A stretch of DNA of 64,000 bases, taken from assembly GCA_002943765.1 (NCBI GenBank), contig PQWQ01000008.1, positions 496,001 to 560,000 on the forward strand. Reading direction: 5' to 3'. The position numbers were made by a program, and so were the translations under genes. This DNA comes from Psoroptes ovis. Taxonomy: Eukaryota > Arthropoda > Arachnida > Sarcoptiformes > Psoroptidae. This document shows positions 36,257 through 49,105 of the stretch, piece after piece (positions within the stretch are counted from its first letter, which is position 1; the number at the start of each line of letters is the position of its first letter). Under the pieces are notes generated by a model. The model was given only the letters and a program-made list of their open reading frames with translations, searched no databases and was not told the DNA's origin.

Positions 36257-36339
36257 TTAGGTTATGTCCGAAAAGTTCATTCCGCTTAATCAATAGAGTT
36301 GCTCAATTAAAATCGGCCAAAACTTTCTGGACTACCTGA
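36257..36339 (+). mobile_element. Mariner-type miniature element, family A
   Basis: 83 bp with an AT inserted in the left terminus (GGTTATGTCCG) and a decayed right end. Confidence 0.8.
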
Positions 36340-36655
36340 AAAATTCTTTCAACTTATAAAACGACTAAGATCTCTGATCACAAATCTTATCTTGAAATTA
36401 AAGATTTCTTCAAAGAAAAAAATTTAATGAAATTTTCGAAGAAAAATTTTTTTTCTTTGAAAATTTTCAAAAAAAGATAAAATCATTCGATTTCGATGGA
36501 TTCGAATTGAAAAAAATTAAATAAATAAAATCAAATCTAATAATGATAAGTCTAAGAAAATTGGTGACAATTTTTTCTGTCCATCATCATCATCATCATC
36601 AAACAGTTGCCATCATCCTTGTTATTATCATCATGGTCGACCATGATGATAATAT

Positions 36656-36737
36656 TTAGGTTGTCCCATAAATTCTTGCCGTTTTTTAATTTTTTTTTTC
36701 CATTCAAAAAACAGCAAAAACTTATGGGACAACCTAA
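36656..36737. mobile_element. Mariner-type miniature element, family B
   Basis: 82-bp hairpin starting TTAGGTTGTCCCATAAATTC, with TA after the right end. Confidence 0.86.
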
Positions 36738-37141
36738 TAAGTTCAAAAAGTTTAAAAAATGGTCAAATGTGTGGTTGAATGGATGTGAATGAATGTATGA
36801 ATGTTGTGAAGATGGTCGAAAATAGTGTGTGTTCGATTTGAAAATTTATTTTATTCAAAATTTAAATTTATTTTATTTTTGAACATTTTTGGTTTATTAT
36901 CATTTGATATTTCGAAAGGTTCAATGCAAATAAATTTTGTTTACTTATACGAGTTTATCTTGATTATTATTATTATTAGCATTATCTTCATCATTTTCGC
37001 TTTGGTTGGCTACCTTTTCAAAGGTTTCTGTAAGGTTTTCTGCATGGTTTTTAAAGGTTTTTCAAAGGTTTATTATTATTATTATTCGATTGATATATAT
37101 TAAATGCAATATTGAATGATAATAAAAATTTAAATTAAGAT

Positions 37142-37160
37142 CATGATGATGATGATGATG
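37142..37160. repeat. (ATG)6 microsatellite
   Basis: Similar trinucleotide runs lie at 22228-22242, 32664-32680 and 36582-36600. Confidence 0.88.
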
Positions 37161-38591
37161 GCGATTGATGGTGATAATAATAATAACATTACCAAATGTC
37201 AATTTGAATGGTCAATGAATTTGTTTTGAATATTTTTTTTCTGATTTTCAAAAAATTCAATGAAATTTATTGTTATTATCTTCATTTTTTCTCGAGAAAA
37301 ATATAAAATTTTTTCAAAGGTGATTGATTTGATTTGATTTTTTTCGAAATTGTTTTTTCGAATTTGTTTTAGTATTCAATAAGAATGCTTTGACAAAGTG
37401 AGAGATGTTTATAAAGAAATTCTCGGAGACTTGAAGATGTTGAAGGTTCGGTGATAGATAATGATAAACAAGAGAGACAATAAGCAGAAGCAGATTTGTA
37501 ACTACTCGATATTCGATATTGAGAATATTGATTCAATTGCGAGATTGATTCTTTGAGATCAATGAATTTTTTTGTTTTCTTCTTCTAAGTCTAAGACCTT
37601 TGAACCTTTAGAAGAATCGGTTTTTACATCTTTGAACCCCTGGAAATTTTGGAGAAAATTTAAAAAATTCAATTTTTTTGAAATCTTTGAATCAGTGAAA
37701 ATTTTCACAGATGTGAATTTTTAATTGAAAAATCCATCAGCAGATAATTAACGCTGCCACAGCCATTAAGCTTCGCTTGCTGTTTGGTTATTTTCAAAAA
37801 TTTTTCTCATTCAAAAACCTCATAGAAAAACAATTGATTGCATGTGTTTACCCTCGAATTCGCACCTTGTTTATTTCAATTATTATTATTATTTATGGTC
37901 ATTATCATTAACAGCAAAAAATAAAGGCTTGGCAGTGCGTAGCAATTTTTTAAACAAATGATTTTTCTTTAAAAATTTTCAATGTTTTAAAGCACTGAAA
38001 AAATGCTAACATCTTCAGCAATATCATTATCATCATCAGACCAATGTCAAAGTCATTGATTTTGATTATTTTATCAAATTTTGAAATTGAAATTTTCCAA
38101 ACTAAAATCAATTATAATCAATAATGCTAAGAGGTACCTTTGTAGAAAAAGCATTATTCGATTGATTGATTGATTGTATTTTCAATTTTCAAATTTACAA
38201 ATAAAAATTGCTTATGATTCAATGTTTAATGTATTAAGACTACCTGTTTACAAATATATTTTTCCAAAAATACAGACAATCGATAATTAATATAAACAAA
38301 TGAAAGCATTTAAGCAATTTGACCAGTAACTATGATTAATATTTGATTCACTGGTTAGATTGATTCAATCGTCAATATGATGACAAGTGAATTGATGATT
38401 AGTAAAATTTAAATAAATTTTTTTTTCAATTTTTAAAATTGAAAAAATTCAAAAATTCAAAATCATAAATTTTCCATCAACTGATAATGATTATCAGTAT
38501 TATTTAAATAAATATAATTCACATATTCATATTTTCAAAATTGATTAAATGACCATTTTTATATGGTCAAATTTCGTTATATAAAAAAATA

Positions 38592-38671
38592 TTTGGTTGT
38601 CCGAGAAGTTTTTACCGATCATATCGTAGAGAATCATGAGAAAATCGGCAAGAACTTATCGGACAACCTAA
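38592..38671. mobile_element. Mariner-type miniature element, family C
   Basis: 80 bp, TA flanks. It carries ATATCGTAGAGAATCATGAG in the centre, which is the family C core in reverse. Confidence 0.8.
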
Positions 38672-38946
38672 TATTTCATTAAATTTTGACCAATTCAAAT
38701 TGAATGAAGCATATTTCAAAGAAAAAAACAGAAAAAATCTAATCTTTAAGGTAAATTATTTATTTCTTTGAATTTTGTAGAAAAAATCAAAAAACAAAAC
38801 CAAAATGATTGAATACATTTGTCATTTACCATTTCATTTCCATTATTGCATTCATTCACCATTCATACACCATTACCATTTCATTCCCCATTTATTTATT
38901 CAATTATCATCTACCAATCGCCATCAACCATCAGCCATTATCATTG

Positions 38947-38965
38947 ACACACACACACACACACA
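38947..38965. repeat. (AC)9 microsatellite
   Basis: Uninterrupted dinucleotide run. Confidence 0.9.
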
Positions 38966-39293
38966 AAACGATCAACAACGGTGGCCCGAAACAAATGAAA
39001 AAACAATTTTCAAATCCACCATTCAAAACACACAGATAGATAAACGATGAAATATATTTTCAATTTCCATTTCAGACTATTTCTTTTTGTTGTTTGATTA
39101 TATTTGATTTGTTTGTTTGTTCGCTGGTATTTAAGCTACCAACTAAAAAAAAACAACAATCAATTGATAATATCAATGGAAATTACCATTGAATTATTAT
39201 CATTATTTGAAATGGTGAAAAATGAAAAATTACCAAGAAATCAGGAGAAAAGCATCCGTAGAAGAATGAGCGAAATATATGATCATTTATTAA

Positions 39294-39374
39294 TTAGGTT
39301 GTCCGAAAAGTTCATTACGTTTAATCCAATAGAGTTGCTCATGATAATCGGCCAAAACTTTTCGGGCAGCCTAA
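39294..39374 (+). mobile_element. Mariner-type miniature element, family A
   Basis: 81 bp. The right end reads GGGCAGCCTAA, followed by TA. Confidence 0.86.
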
Positions 39375-39627
39375 TAAATTTGAAATAGAAAATATGAAAA
39401 ATTTTTTTGATTTTGATCAAAAATAATAATTTCAATTAACACAAAGACACTGTGTGTTCAATGTTCAGTGTGGTTGTTACCTGTTGCATGCATTGTATGC
39501 ATTTGACTTGCCTGTAAATCATCATTACGTCAATATCATTGTATCTGATGTATCATTGATGTGCGATTGCATCTTTGTGTGTGTTTCTATGAATCTATGA
39601 ACATAAAATGATATATCATTGATCATT

Positions 39628-39660
39628 GATTTTGATGGTGGTTTCACCACCACCAAAATC
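39628..39660. repeat. 15-bp hairpin with a 3-nt loop
   Basis: GATTTTGATGGTGGT, loop TTC, then ACCACCACCAAAATC, with one mismatch. It is too short for a typical microRNA precursor and unusually G+C-rich for its surroundings. Confidence 0.75.
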
Positions 39661-39827
39661 TTTATCAGTGTGTATATGTTCGAAGAAAAAAAAAATTCAA
39701 TTATTTTGATAAAATCTTTGTTCAAAATATTAAAACAAAAAAAAAAATGTTTTTTTTTTTGAAGAAATGAAATCAATCAAAAATAATGAAAAATAATGAA
39801 ATTAATAATAAATAGTGATGATAATTG

Positions 39828-39930
39828 AAAATATTGCTGCCACTCGACAGGCGCCAATCAAGCACCATGATTTCAATGCTTTGGAATCGTATATTTCAAT
39901 GATTGTGGATCGCAAAGCGTATTGTTTTAA
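39828..39930. repeat. Degenerate repeat with the CGACAGGCGCC motif
   Basis: CACTCGACAGGCGCC followed by AGCACC matches the 31.5-kb element and 16970-16997. The far end (GCAAAGCGTATTG) loosely resembles an inverted terminus. Confidence 0.35.
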
Positions 39931-41641
39931 CATACATTTCGATATATGTAAAAAAATGAAATAAATTGTCGCCATTTTTAATATTTGATCACATTTTTAA
40001 TGGAAGTTGATCACCATTTATTTCTTCATTATCTTCGTCCATTGATTGGTCATTTAATCAATTTTCATTTTTCTAAATTTTTTTCGAATCAAATCCATAA
40101 ATGAATTCGCATATAAATGGTCATGGTAAATCATGAGTTGATTTTGAATGACTTCGAATATTCATAGATATGACTTGAAATATTCAAAATGATGCTTAAT
40201 TGAACGTTGATGCATTCAAATTATTATCTGTTCGGTGTATGACATGAGAGAGTAAATGGAAATATTCTCATAACCATTTCCAGACCGAAAAAAAAATAAT
40301 AAATTGAATTGAATTAAATTTAATTCAATTCTATATGTTTCAATGTTCAATAATTGAATGTGTTTTTGATGCATTAAATGCATTTTATTATTATTTTTTT
40401 AATAAATACATTTATTACTCGATTGATAACCCTTGGTTATCAATGAGGTCTTATTTCTTTCATTTAAATTTTCATTTACTCATCTCTATTTTTGATTTTC
40501 CTCTAAAAAAATGTCAATCAACTGATCAAGAACAAGGGTATGAGGCATCTTCAGAGGTATTTTCAAAGGTATCTATGGCAGAAAATTGCGTAGAAAAGAT
40601 GGTTGATTGGCTCCGAAATTGATATCATTTGCATTATATCTAATCGATTCATTATCGAATTGCATTATTATTTGGTCGAATTTCGCTTGAATTTGATTTT
40701 AAAAATTTTAAAAAATTCAAATTTTAAAATTTTCTTCGGTAATTTTTGAAGATATTTACCGGTATTTCTCAGAATTTAATTATTCGAAAATATATCAATA
40801 TCATATAATTGATTAAATGACCGTTAAAAATGATTGAAAATCAAAATTTTCTGATTAATTTCAATAATTGAAAATTGTCCCTAAAAATATCGATCAATTT
40901 ACTAAGGTATGAGCCTTCGGATCGAACTCATTAACTGACGCTGTATTCGCTAATGATCAGTGAATAAATTTGGTACTGCATCTTCTGGCTGCTTCTACTT
41001 GTTCGAACGCAAAAAAGGGTTAATTGGCTCGAAAATAAATAATTGATTTAAAATTTGATTCAATTTTTAATTGATTTGAATATTTTCAAAAAAAATGAAC
41101 GATTCACTTCGTTTCAATTGAATTTTGATTGAAATTTTTCCAAAAATCCAATATATTTCTCTTTTGGAGACAATCCCTATCGATGCTGCATCCACCAATA
41201 TTTCTCTGTTTGCAATTTTCAAATTTCTTTATTATTTAATGAATTTATTGAAAACATTTGAAAACAAATATTTCAATCATTTAAAGACTGAAACACAAAA
41301 AAAAACATTCAAATAAATATTTGCAAAAATAATCAAAAGAAATAATCAGCGAAAAACTAAAATAAATGAAATGAAATAAATAAATGAAATAGCAGTGATT
41401 AAATATGATCATTATTGAACATCTTTAAATCATTATCATTTCGATTTATTTCAATTTCAATTTATCTATTTTTTCAAATTTATTAAAGTATATATTTGCT
41501 TTCAATATTATTAAGTATTATCAACATTTTTTTTCGTTGTATTCATTTCGATTCAATTCAATTCGTTCAATTTCTTCTTCAATCAAATAAAAAAATATAC
41601 AATTTTCAATTATTTCGGTTTTATTTTCATCTTTCTTCTTA

Positions 41642-41664
41642 TTTGTTTGTTTGTTTGTTTGTTT
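41642..41664. repeat. (TTTG)n microsatellite
   Basis: Nearly six TTTG units. A similar run occupies about 60183-60205. Confidence 0.9.
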
Positions 41665-41858
41665 GGTGAATCTAAAATATAAAATATTTCTTTTGATTAT
41701 TTTCTTATTTATTTTCAATTAAAATGAATTAATTTTAATTGAAATTCAAAAAAAAAAATTTGTATCATCATTATTCGGTATTATTATTCGGCAGTATTAT
41801 CATCATCATCATCATTATTCAGTATTATTTCGTTATCAATTATTTATTTATTATTGAA

Positions 41859-41938
41859 TTAGGTTGTCCGAAAAGTTCATTCCGCTTAATCGATAAAGTT
41901 GCACATGAAAATCGGCCAGAACTTTCCGGACAGTCCAA
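41859..41938 (+). mobile_element. Mariner-type miniature element, family A
   Basis: 80 bp. The right terminus is altered to GGACAGTCCAA. It sits at the end of an ATT/ATC-rich stretch. Confidence 0.84.
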
Positions 41939-43150
41939 TATTTTATTTTTCGAGTATTCGTTGTTGCTGTTGCTGTTGTTGTAATTATAATATATAACAA
42001 TCTCTATCTCTGTATGTCTTTGCCTCTCTTTGATTTCTTAAAATCTTTTGAAAATCTTCTAAAATTGATTGAAAAAAAATGTCGAATAGAAAAAGTAGAG
42101 ATAAATGAATGAAATGAAATAAAATAAATATCAATTAAAGATAAATGAAATTCATTTATTTCATTTCATTTTTGATCATTTATTTCATTTCATTATTTTT
42201 TTCGATTATTTTCAATCTTTGATTATTTTCAATTTTTGATTATTTCAAATTGAATTTTTTGAAAATAATATTATTAATTACAATGATGAGGCTGATGAAG
42301 TAAATGAAATGAAATAAATAGATCTAAATAAAATAAATGAAATGAAATAGATAAATATATGAATTATTATTCTTAGCTTAAAATGGAAAAATGTATATTT
42401 TTCGCCATTTTTTGTGCCATTATCTTGGTCGATTTATTTGTTGAATCAATTCATTTATTTGGCTGTTCATTTATTTATTTAATACAATCATTGTTCACCG
42501 ATTAAGAATCGAATACATTGAATCAAATTCATTGAATCAAAGATTTCATAGGAATCCAATGTGTATTTCGAATGATAGATTCTTGAATATAAATTTGTTT
42601 ATTGATTCATTGTAAAATGAATCATTTTCGAGAATTGTTTGATTACGAGAATCCATTTGAAGAATCCATGAAAGTCTTGACTTGAAGATTCCTGAAAAGT
42701 TGAGCAGATGAGAATAAATCAAAGACAAATTTTAAAATTTGTTGAAATTGAATTGTTTTCAAAATTTTCAAGTTCACCAACATGAAATGATCGTTCTTGT
42801 TCAATGTTTTAATGTTTAACGATTACACAATACGTTCATTTCATATTTGTAAATTCCATTTCAAATTCAAAAGGCCATTATCATCACCATCGTTGTTACG
42901 CATTGTAACTTTCAAGCGGTCAGCGTAATTTGTGGCAAATTTTCCAATTTGTTCAATGACTACTGTTCTGCTAAAAGCATCCATCAAAAGGTATGCACAC
43001 ATTTACACACACACAGATACTCGAATACATTATTTACGAAAAATTCAAATTAAAATTTAGTTTAAATGAATCACGCAAAATTCATTGAATTTATTTATTT
43101 GTTTTTTCTGATTATATTTGTGGTTAAATATATTCATTGATTTCATTTAT

Positions 43151-43232
43151 TTAAGGTTGTCCGAAAAGTTCATTACGCTCAAATCAATAGAGTTGCACAC
43201 GAAAATTGGCCAAAACTTCTCGGACAACCTAA
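43151..43232 (+). mobile_element. Mariner-type miniature element, family A
   Basis: 82 bp with one extra A in the left end (TTAAGGTTGTCC). Confidence 0.84.
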
Positions 43233-44239
43233 TATTATCATCATTACATTTATACCTCGTCGATCATCATCATAATCATCAAATTATCAAATGATCGATG
43301 TTAATTTGATTCGATGATGATGACCTTTATTTTATTTCATTTATTGCATTTATTTATTTCATTTATTTGATTTTTGAATATATTTCATCATCATTGAAAA
43401 ATGTTCATTGATTCAATGCTACCGTGTAAATACGACGAAAAATTATTGAATCTTTATGACCCTCGAAACTAGTCATAAAACTTTGAAATTGTTCAAATAA
43501 ATAAATTCGATACAAAATACCATTTGAAATCGACAATAATTTGAAACAATTATTCATCGAGAAATCAAGGTTTTATTCGATGATTGTCCATGGATTTCCG
43601 AATCAGATTTTCCCGAGAATTTTGGCCTAAGATTTTCCTCAGAAAATCTCTCGGATTGTCTTAGATTTTCCTTTGAAAATCTCCTCTATTTTCTTACGAT
43701 TATTGGACATCGAATAATGATGATAATTTATTGGAATTTCTCCGGATAATTCATTGATTAATTCAAAAAAAAAAAAATTTCGATTGCATTTAAGCATTCA
43801 ATGCACATACATTTACACTGCAAAAAAAATAGACAATTCAATTGATAATTTATTCAATTGATTTATACGACCAAACACACCAGTTATTCTGAAATAAAAT
43901 CGACATGTATTTTAGAGCTGATTTCATTTGAAAAAAAAATATTTTTTAAATCTTTGAAAAATTATTATCAAAATCATCGAAAAATTTACAGGTATTTTTC
44001 TGATCAATAAATACTTGGAATTACATGAAAATACTTTGAAAAATTTGAAATACTTTGAAATACCTTTGAATCTACCTTTGAATCACCTGATTTGAAATAA
44101 TTTCACCTGATGTAAATGCATACACAAATAAATAAATGATTATTCAGTCTATATTTATGTGTTTGTATGGATTTCCAAGTATTTTTAAATTATTATTATT
44201 ATCATTTGTAATAATTATTATTATGAATGTAAATAAATA

Positions 44240-44322
44240 TTAGGCTGTCCCAAAAAGTTTATGCCGCTTAATCACAATAGATTTGCTCATGAAAATCAGC
44301 CAGAACTTTCCGAACACTCTAA
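44240..44322 (+). mobile_element. Mariner-type miniature element, family A, diverged
   Basis: About 83 bp. The right end has decayed to CGAACACTCTAAA, so that border is uncertain. The left end is TTAGGCTGTCCC. Confidence 0.7.
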
Positions 44323-44982
44323 ATAAATATTACACAAACAAATAACAATTATAAATTGTCACGCAAGTTATACAAACACACATAATTTTTTTGAATTTTA
44401 AACATTTTCAAATTTTTTCTTTTCAATTACATTTCATTGAACAAATCATTTATTTTGGTGTCATTATCATTATTTATTCATCATCATTTTTTGATAATCT
44501 GATTTGAAATTTATTAATTTTCATTCAGATTATTTGTTGATGATAATTTTGATCTTAAAGGTGGTGGTGGTGGACATTTTTCGGTTGTTTTGTGGTCAAC
44601 TTATCTTCCACCTGTTGCTCGAACTTGATCTGTTGGAAAAAAAATTATGATTATTTGATCATAATCACCTGAATTGGGTCAAATCGGGATTTCATTTTTC
44701 TTAGCTGATTGATTGACCAATAATAATTCCAATATTCCAATTTCCAATCAATGATTTCCAAGCAAAGGCGATCAAAATTTGATCGACTTATAACCCTTTA
44801 TAACCCTTTATGCACTGGAAAACGTTCAGTAACAGTAGAAAGCATCTTGAAAACTATGCGCTTGTCAACGTTTCTTCAATTCAATTCAATCGTCATTCAT
44901 GAATTTCATGAATTTTCAAACCAAAGACAATATCAAACATTTCATTCGTATTTCATTTATTCAATATTTCAATCCTTTCATA

Positions 44983-45062
44983 TTAGGTTGTCCGGAAAGT
45001 TCGAGCCAATTTTTATGAGCAACACTATTGATTAAGCGGAATGAACTTTTCGGACAGCCTAA
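44983..45062 (-). mobile_element. Mariner-type miniature element, family A
   Basis: 80 bp, reversed, TA flanks, right end GGACAGCCTAA. Confidence 0.86.
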
Positions 45063-47038
45063 TATTTCAGTGTATTGTATTTATCATCTTCTATTATCAA
45101 TACTATTATCATTCATTATTATCATTACATAATAGAAGAAACTATAATGTTTGACAAATGTTTGTTGTTACGATGATGATAATGGCATGCGAATGACAGG
45201 TAAATACCTCTGCAAGCGATACCTTTGCGTGCATATTGTTGTCGTTGCTGTTGTTACTCTGCCAGAATGGCCTTCAGCAAAAACCATTCTCTACCTGTCA
45301 TTTGTTTTTGGTTGTCAAATGACTTCAGAGATATTCTTTCAAATAATCAATTCATAGTATGAAATATTGATATTCATATTCTTCGCAACATTGTCATCAT
45401 AATCAATTGTGGTGGAAAATTTTTCCATTTTTTTGAAAATCAAAGAAATCAAAAAAACCAGAATAATCAAAGAAATCAATGGTTAAGAGCTCATCTTGCA
45501 TGTATCTCAATATGTACCTGTCATTTGTCATTTGTATTCATTTATTTATTCAATTTTTCTTTTCAAATTTTGATAATTTAAATCAAATTTCAATTCAAAG
45601 AATTCGTTGAACAACAATATTCAACTCAATTGTTATATGGTGGATATATATGGAATGTTTCTAATGGTTTCAAACTTTGTCAAAAATTTAAAAAATTGAT
45701 TTAATACCATTTATTTTTTTGCGCAAAGCTATAACCTTTAAATTTTCTTAATTTTTCTCAATTTTTTGGTTAAGAAAATTTTCTTAAACTTTTCTAAATA
45801 CTTTTCTCATAATTCAAAGTTGATTTACTTGATTAAAGATCACAAGAATTTATTTTAATTTAGTTCTATTAATGCATTCATTATTCAACAAGCTATGCAT
45901 TAAGCTATTTTATATACATCGATATTTGTTTTTTTTCCATTATTTTTTTCATTTTTAATTTCTTTAAAAAAAATTCATCTAAATGTAAAGATTTACAATT
46001 TTATAATTAATGAGACAAGTTTATTTTTATTTCACAAAAAAAAATTCATTATTTTGTTCATTAAAACTTGTCATTTATTTTTTTTTTTGTATTTATGAAT
46101 ATTCACTTCAGAAGATTCACTCGGCAATGTAGATTGTTCATAGATAGATTTATCAATTCAAAATGAATGAATACATTCATGAATTGTGATTGAAATTTTT
46201 GGATTATCTTCCAAATTTTCACAGAAAATAATTCGTTGACTTGTTCAGTGAATTAATAGCAAAAAATAGAGTGAAATAAATACCTTTTTTCAAAGGTTCA
46301 AACAAAACATAATGATGATGATGATTGGTGAAATAATAATTTAAGCTAAATGAACTCCGAAAAATGGATGAAAAACTGGAAAACATCGATCGAGGATGAC
46401 AACAGTAACCCATGCTGCGCAATGTAATTAGTTTTCAAATGTTGGAAACAGGAGAATTAGGGAAATTTTCTGTAAAATTTCAGAGTTCTTATGAACTCTG
46501 GTGGTTCTGGTTGATTCGTATCAATTCGTTGATTAGTAGATTCGTAAATTGCGTAAATTTCAGAAATTTCAAATTTCAAATTTGATTCAGTTCAATGGAT
46601 GTTTTTCAAAGTGTGATGCTTTCAAGGTGTTTTTAATGGATTCAATTATTTTTCAAAGAATTTTCAATTAAAAATTTTGAAATTTTGAAATTTTTAATTG
46701 ATTTCAATTGTTTTTAATTTTTCAATTTTTGAAAAATTTCAAATTTCAAGCCTCATCATTATTATAATGACAATAATAATTCATCTTTGAATCTTTACCT
46801 TTGCGAAATACAAATGAATTTATCTGCGAAATTGATCTAGAATTGCCCCGCGAGGAATCATGGTGCATCGTTCAGTGTGAAAATTTGCCACACAAACACA
46901 TCACACGCACCAACATCGCCACACGAAACCCAAGAAGCACACACACGTAGCTACATTAATCAAACAATATCATTGTTGTCCAGCAGAGGCCAAATCTTAA
47001 GACTTAGATCGTCTTGTGATCAATTAATTAATGGAAAT

Positions 47039-47069
47039 ATTAATTAATTATTGTCAATAATTAATTAAT
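47039..47069. repeat. 31-bp palindrome
   Basis: ATTAATTAATTATTG, one T, then the exact complement, within a TTAATTAA-rich stretch. This is probably simple-sequence DNA that happens to be palindromic. Confidence 0.75.
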
Positions 47070-47691
47070 TAACAATAGCCTAGAACGTTTGTGGTTTGCC
47101 ATTTCAATTTATTAAGGTTGAGCACCTGTCAAGCATTGTGGCAAGGGTTAATACCTTGTATAACCTCTGTCGAATAACTATCCGAGAATAATGTATGATT
47201 TATTCTTATGCAGAAAAATGATGACTGATGTATTCAAACAAAGACTATAGAAAAATGTCAAATTCAATAAACAATGATGATGATGAATAGATTCGAGAAT
47301 CTTTATTTACAAAGCTTTAAATGCATACTTCAAATATCATTGAAATATTCATTGATTAAAAAGCTAGAAATAAACATTTAAATCGATGCATTTCGACAAA
47401 ATGATGATCAATGAATGAATCAAATTTGATCATCATATTTAATCAAATGAATTATTTCAATTACTCTTAGTTGAATTGATGTTTACTAGTTAGTTAACCA
47501 ACTAAATAGATAACAAGTTGAATATTTATATCATGTGTATTTGATTTGATCACGATTTCTGAGCTGTGTTTGTTGTATTCATTGATTTCTTGTATGTGTG
47601 TATTCGGTTATTATTATCAATAGTTTGTTATGGTAAAATAAACAAACAATTTCAAATGATTACTATTTATCATTTATCCAAAAGGATAATA

Positions 47692-47772
47692 TTAGGCTGT
47701 CCGAAAAGTTCATTCCGCTACAATCGATAGAGTTACTCATGAAAATCGGCCAGAACTTTTCGGACAACTTAA
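47692..47772 (+). mobile_element. Mariner-type miniature element, family A
   Basis: 81 bp, TA flanks. It lies about 470 bp upstream of the large foldback. Confidence 0.87.
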
Positions 47773-48239
47773 TAATAAATCTCATCAAATCTCAACTATT
47801 ATTATTAATATTTGATAATAATAATAACAGTGATTGTGTCCAAATGAAATGAAATAAATAATTAATAATTTACGGTAGAAAATTAATAATAATTTTTTTC
47901 TGGTATAACCTTTCAAAGCTTTTAAAAGGTTTTTCAAAAAGGTATAATATTCTTGGATTGACATATATAAATAAATACAAAAGCCACAGACGATTAATTT
48001 CAGGGTTCAAAAGCATTTAAAATTGATTTTCAATTTTGAAAATTTTGTGATTTCAAAAATGATTTAGGATTTCTTTTGGCTTTGAATCATTTTTGAATGA
48101 TTTCAAAGATGGAAACTTGAATGAACATGACCCTTTGTCAGGTTTCTACCTTTGTAAGCCTCTGTACCTTTGACTTCAATGACTGCCGCAATAACTGTGT
48201 GATTAAGGATTTATTTCATCAAAGGGTATCCTACAATAA

Positions 48240-49105
48240 CTGCCTAAGGAAAAAAATCGAGAAAAAAATTATCGCATCATGTTCTTGGTCAATAGGGATG
48301 ACAAAAAGTCAATTATGGTCATCTCCAATTCTTGACCCTTCCGGTCCAAAAAGGGGGTCAAAAGTCAATAATTGCGATATCTCGGCTGTTTTAAGAGGTG
48401 ATGTCTCAATTTTTTCAATAATTAAAGATTATCTAGCCATTAATCATTGGTGAAAATATCATTGATTTAAAAAGATTACTTTTTGAGATATATTCATTTG
48501 AAGTTACCATTTCCATTATCTTTAGGGTTTTTGATTGACGTGTACACGTCTAAACTGGAGATTACTAAGGAACACAAGCATTAATGATAATTGCTATTTT
48601 CTATGATCATCAATTGATGACCATTTAAGCCCGAGCATTTTCATTCAAGACATTCTTATAACAACAAGATAGAAAATGAAAACCAAAAACAAAAATCAAC
48701 ATTAAGTTATATTTTTAAAAATATTTACATGAAAAATGTCATAGAAAATAGCAATTATCATTAATGCTTGTGTTCCTTAGCAATCTCCAGTTTAGACGTG
48801 TACACGTCAATCAAAAAACCTAAAGATAATGGAAATGGTAACTTCAAATGAATATATCTCAAAAAATAATCTTTTTAAATCAATGATATTTTCACCAATG
48901 ATTAATGGCTAGATAATCTTTAATTATTGAAAAAATTGAGACATCACCTCTTAAAACAGCCGAGATATCGCAATTATTGACTTTTGACCCCCTTTTTGGA
49001 CCGGAAGGGTCAAGAATTGGAGATGACCATAATTGACTTTTTGTCATCCCTATTGACCAAGAACATGATGCGATAATTTTTTTCTCGATTTTTTTCCTTA
49101 GGCAG
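48240..49105. mobile_element. Foldback element: long near-perfect inverted repeat
   Basis: Two arms of 367 bp (48240-48606 and 48739-49105) are reverse complements with only three mismatches that I can find, around a 132-bp centre. The ends read CTGCCTAAGG...CCTTAGGCAG. Each arm contains the palindrome GACGTGTACACGTC (48537-48550; 48795-48808). No transposase or convincing coding frame is present. A weaker inverted match continues outward (48221-48239 with 49118-49136), interrupted by 12 extra bases on the right. I see no clear target-site duplication. It could be a foldback transposon, a large terminal-inverted-repeat miniature element, or a host hairpin-RNA locus. The arm structure is certain; its class is not. 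Confidence 0.9.

Larger units (their letters stand above)
30555..48239. other. Non-coding A+T-rich DNA between retrotransposon and foldback
   Basis: Holds fourteen miniature elements or fragments, piggyBac-like remnants and several hairpins. A nested palindrome at 35594-35625 (AGATGCAT...ATGCATCT around GCATGCC/GGCATGC) lies in a less A+T-rich patch at 35490-35780. A patch at 46850-46960 is also less A+T-rich. Neither shows a recognisable protein. Confidence 0.7.

Noticed and set aside
48121..48453. 110-codon plus-strand open frame
   Set aside because: It runs from unique DNA into the foldback arm. The arm part is palindromic non-coding sequence and no domain is recognisable.
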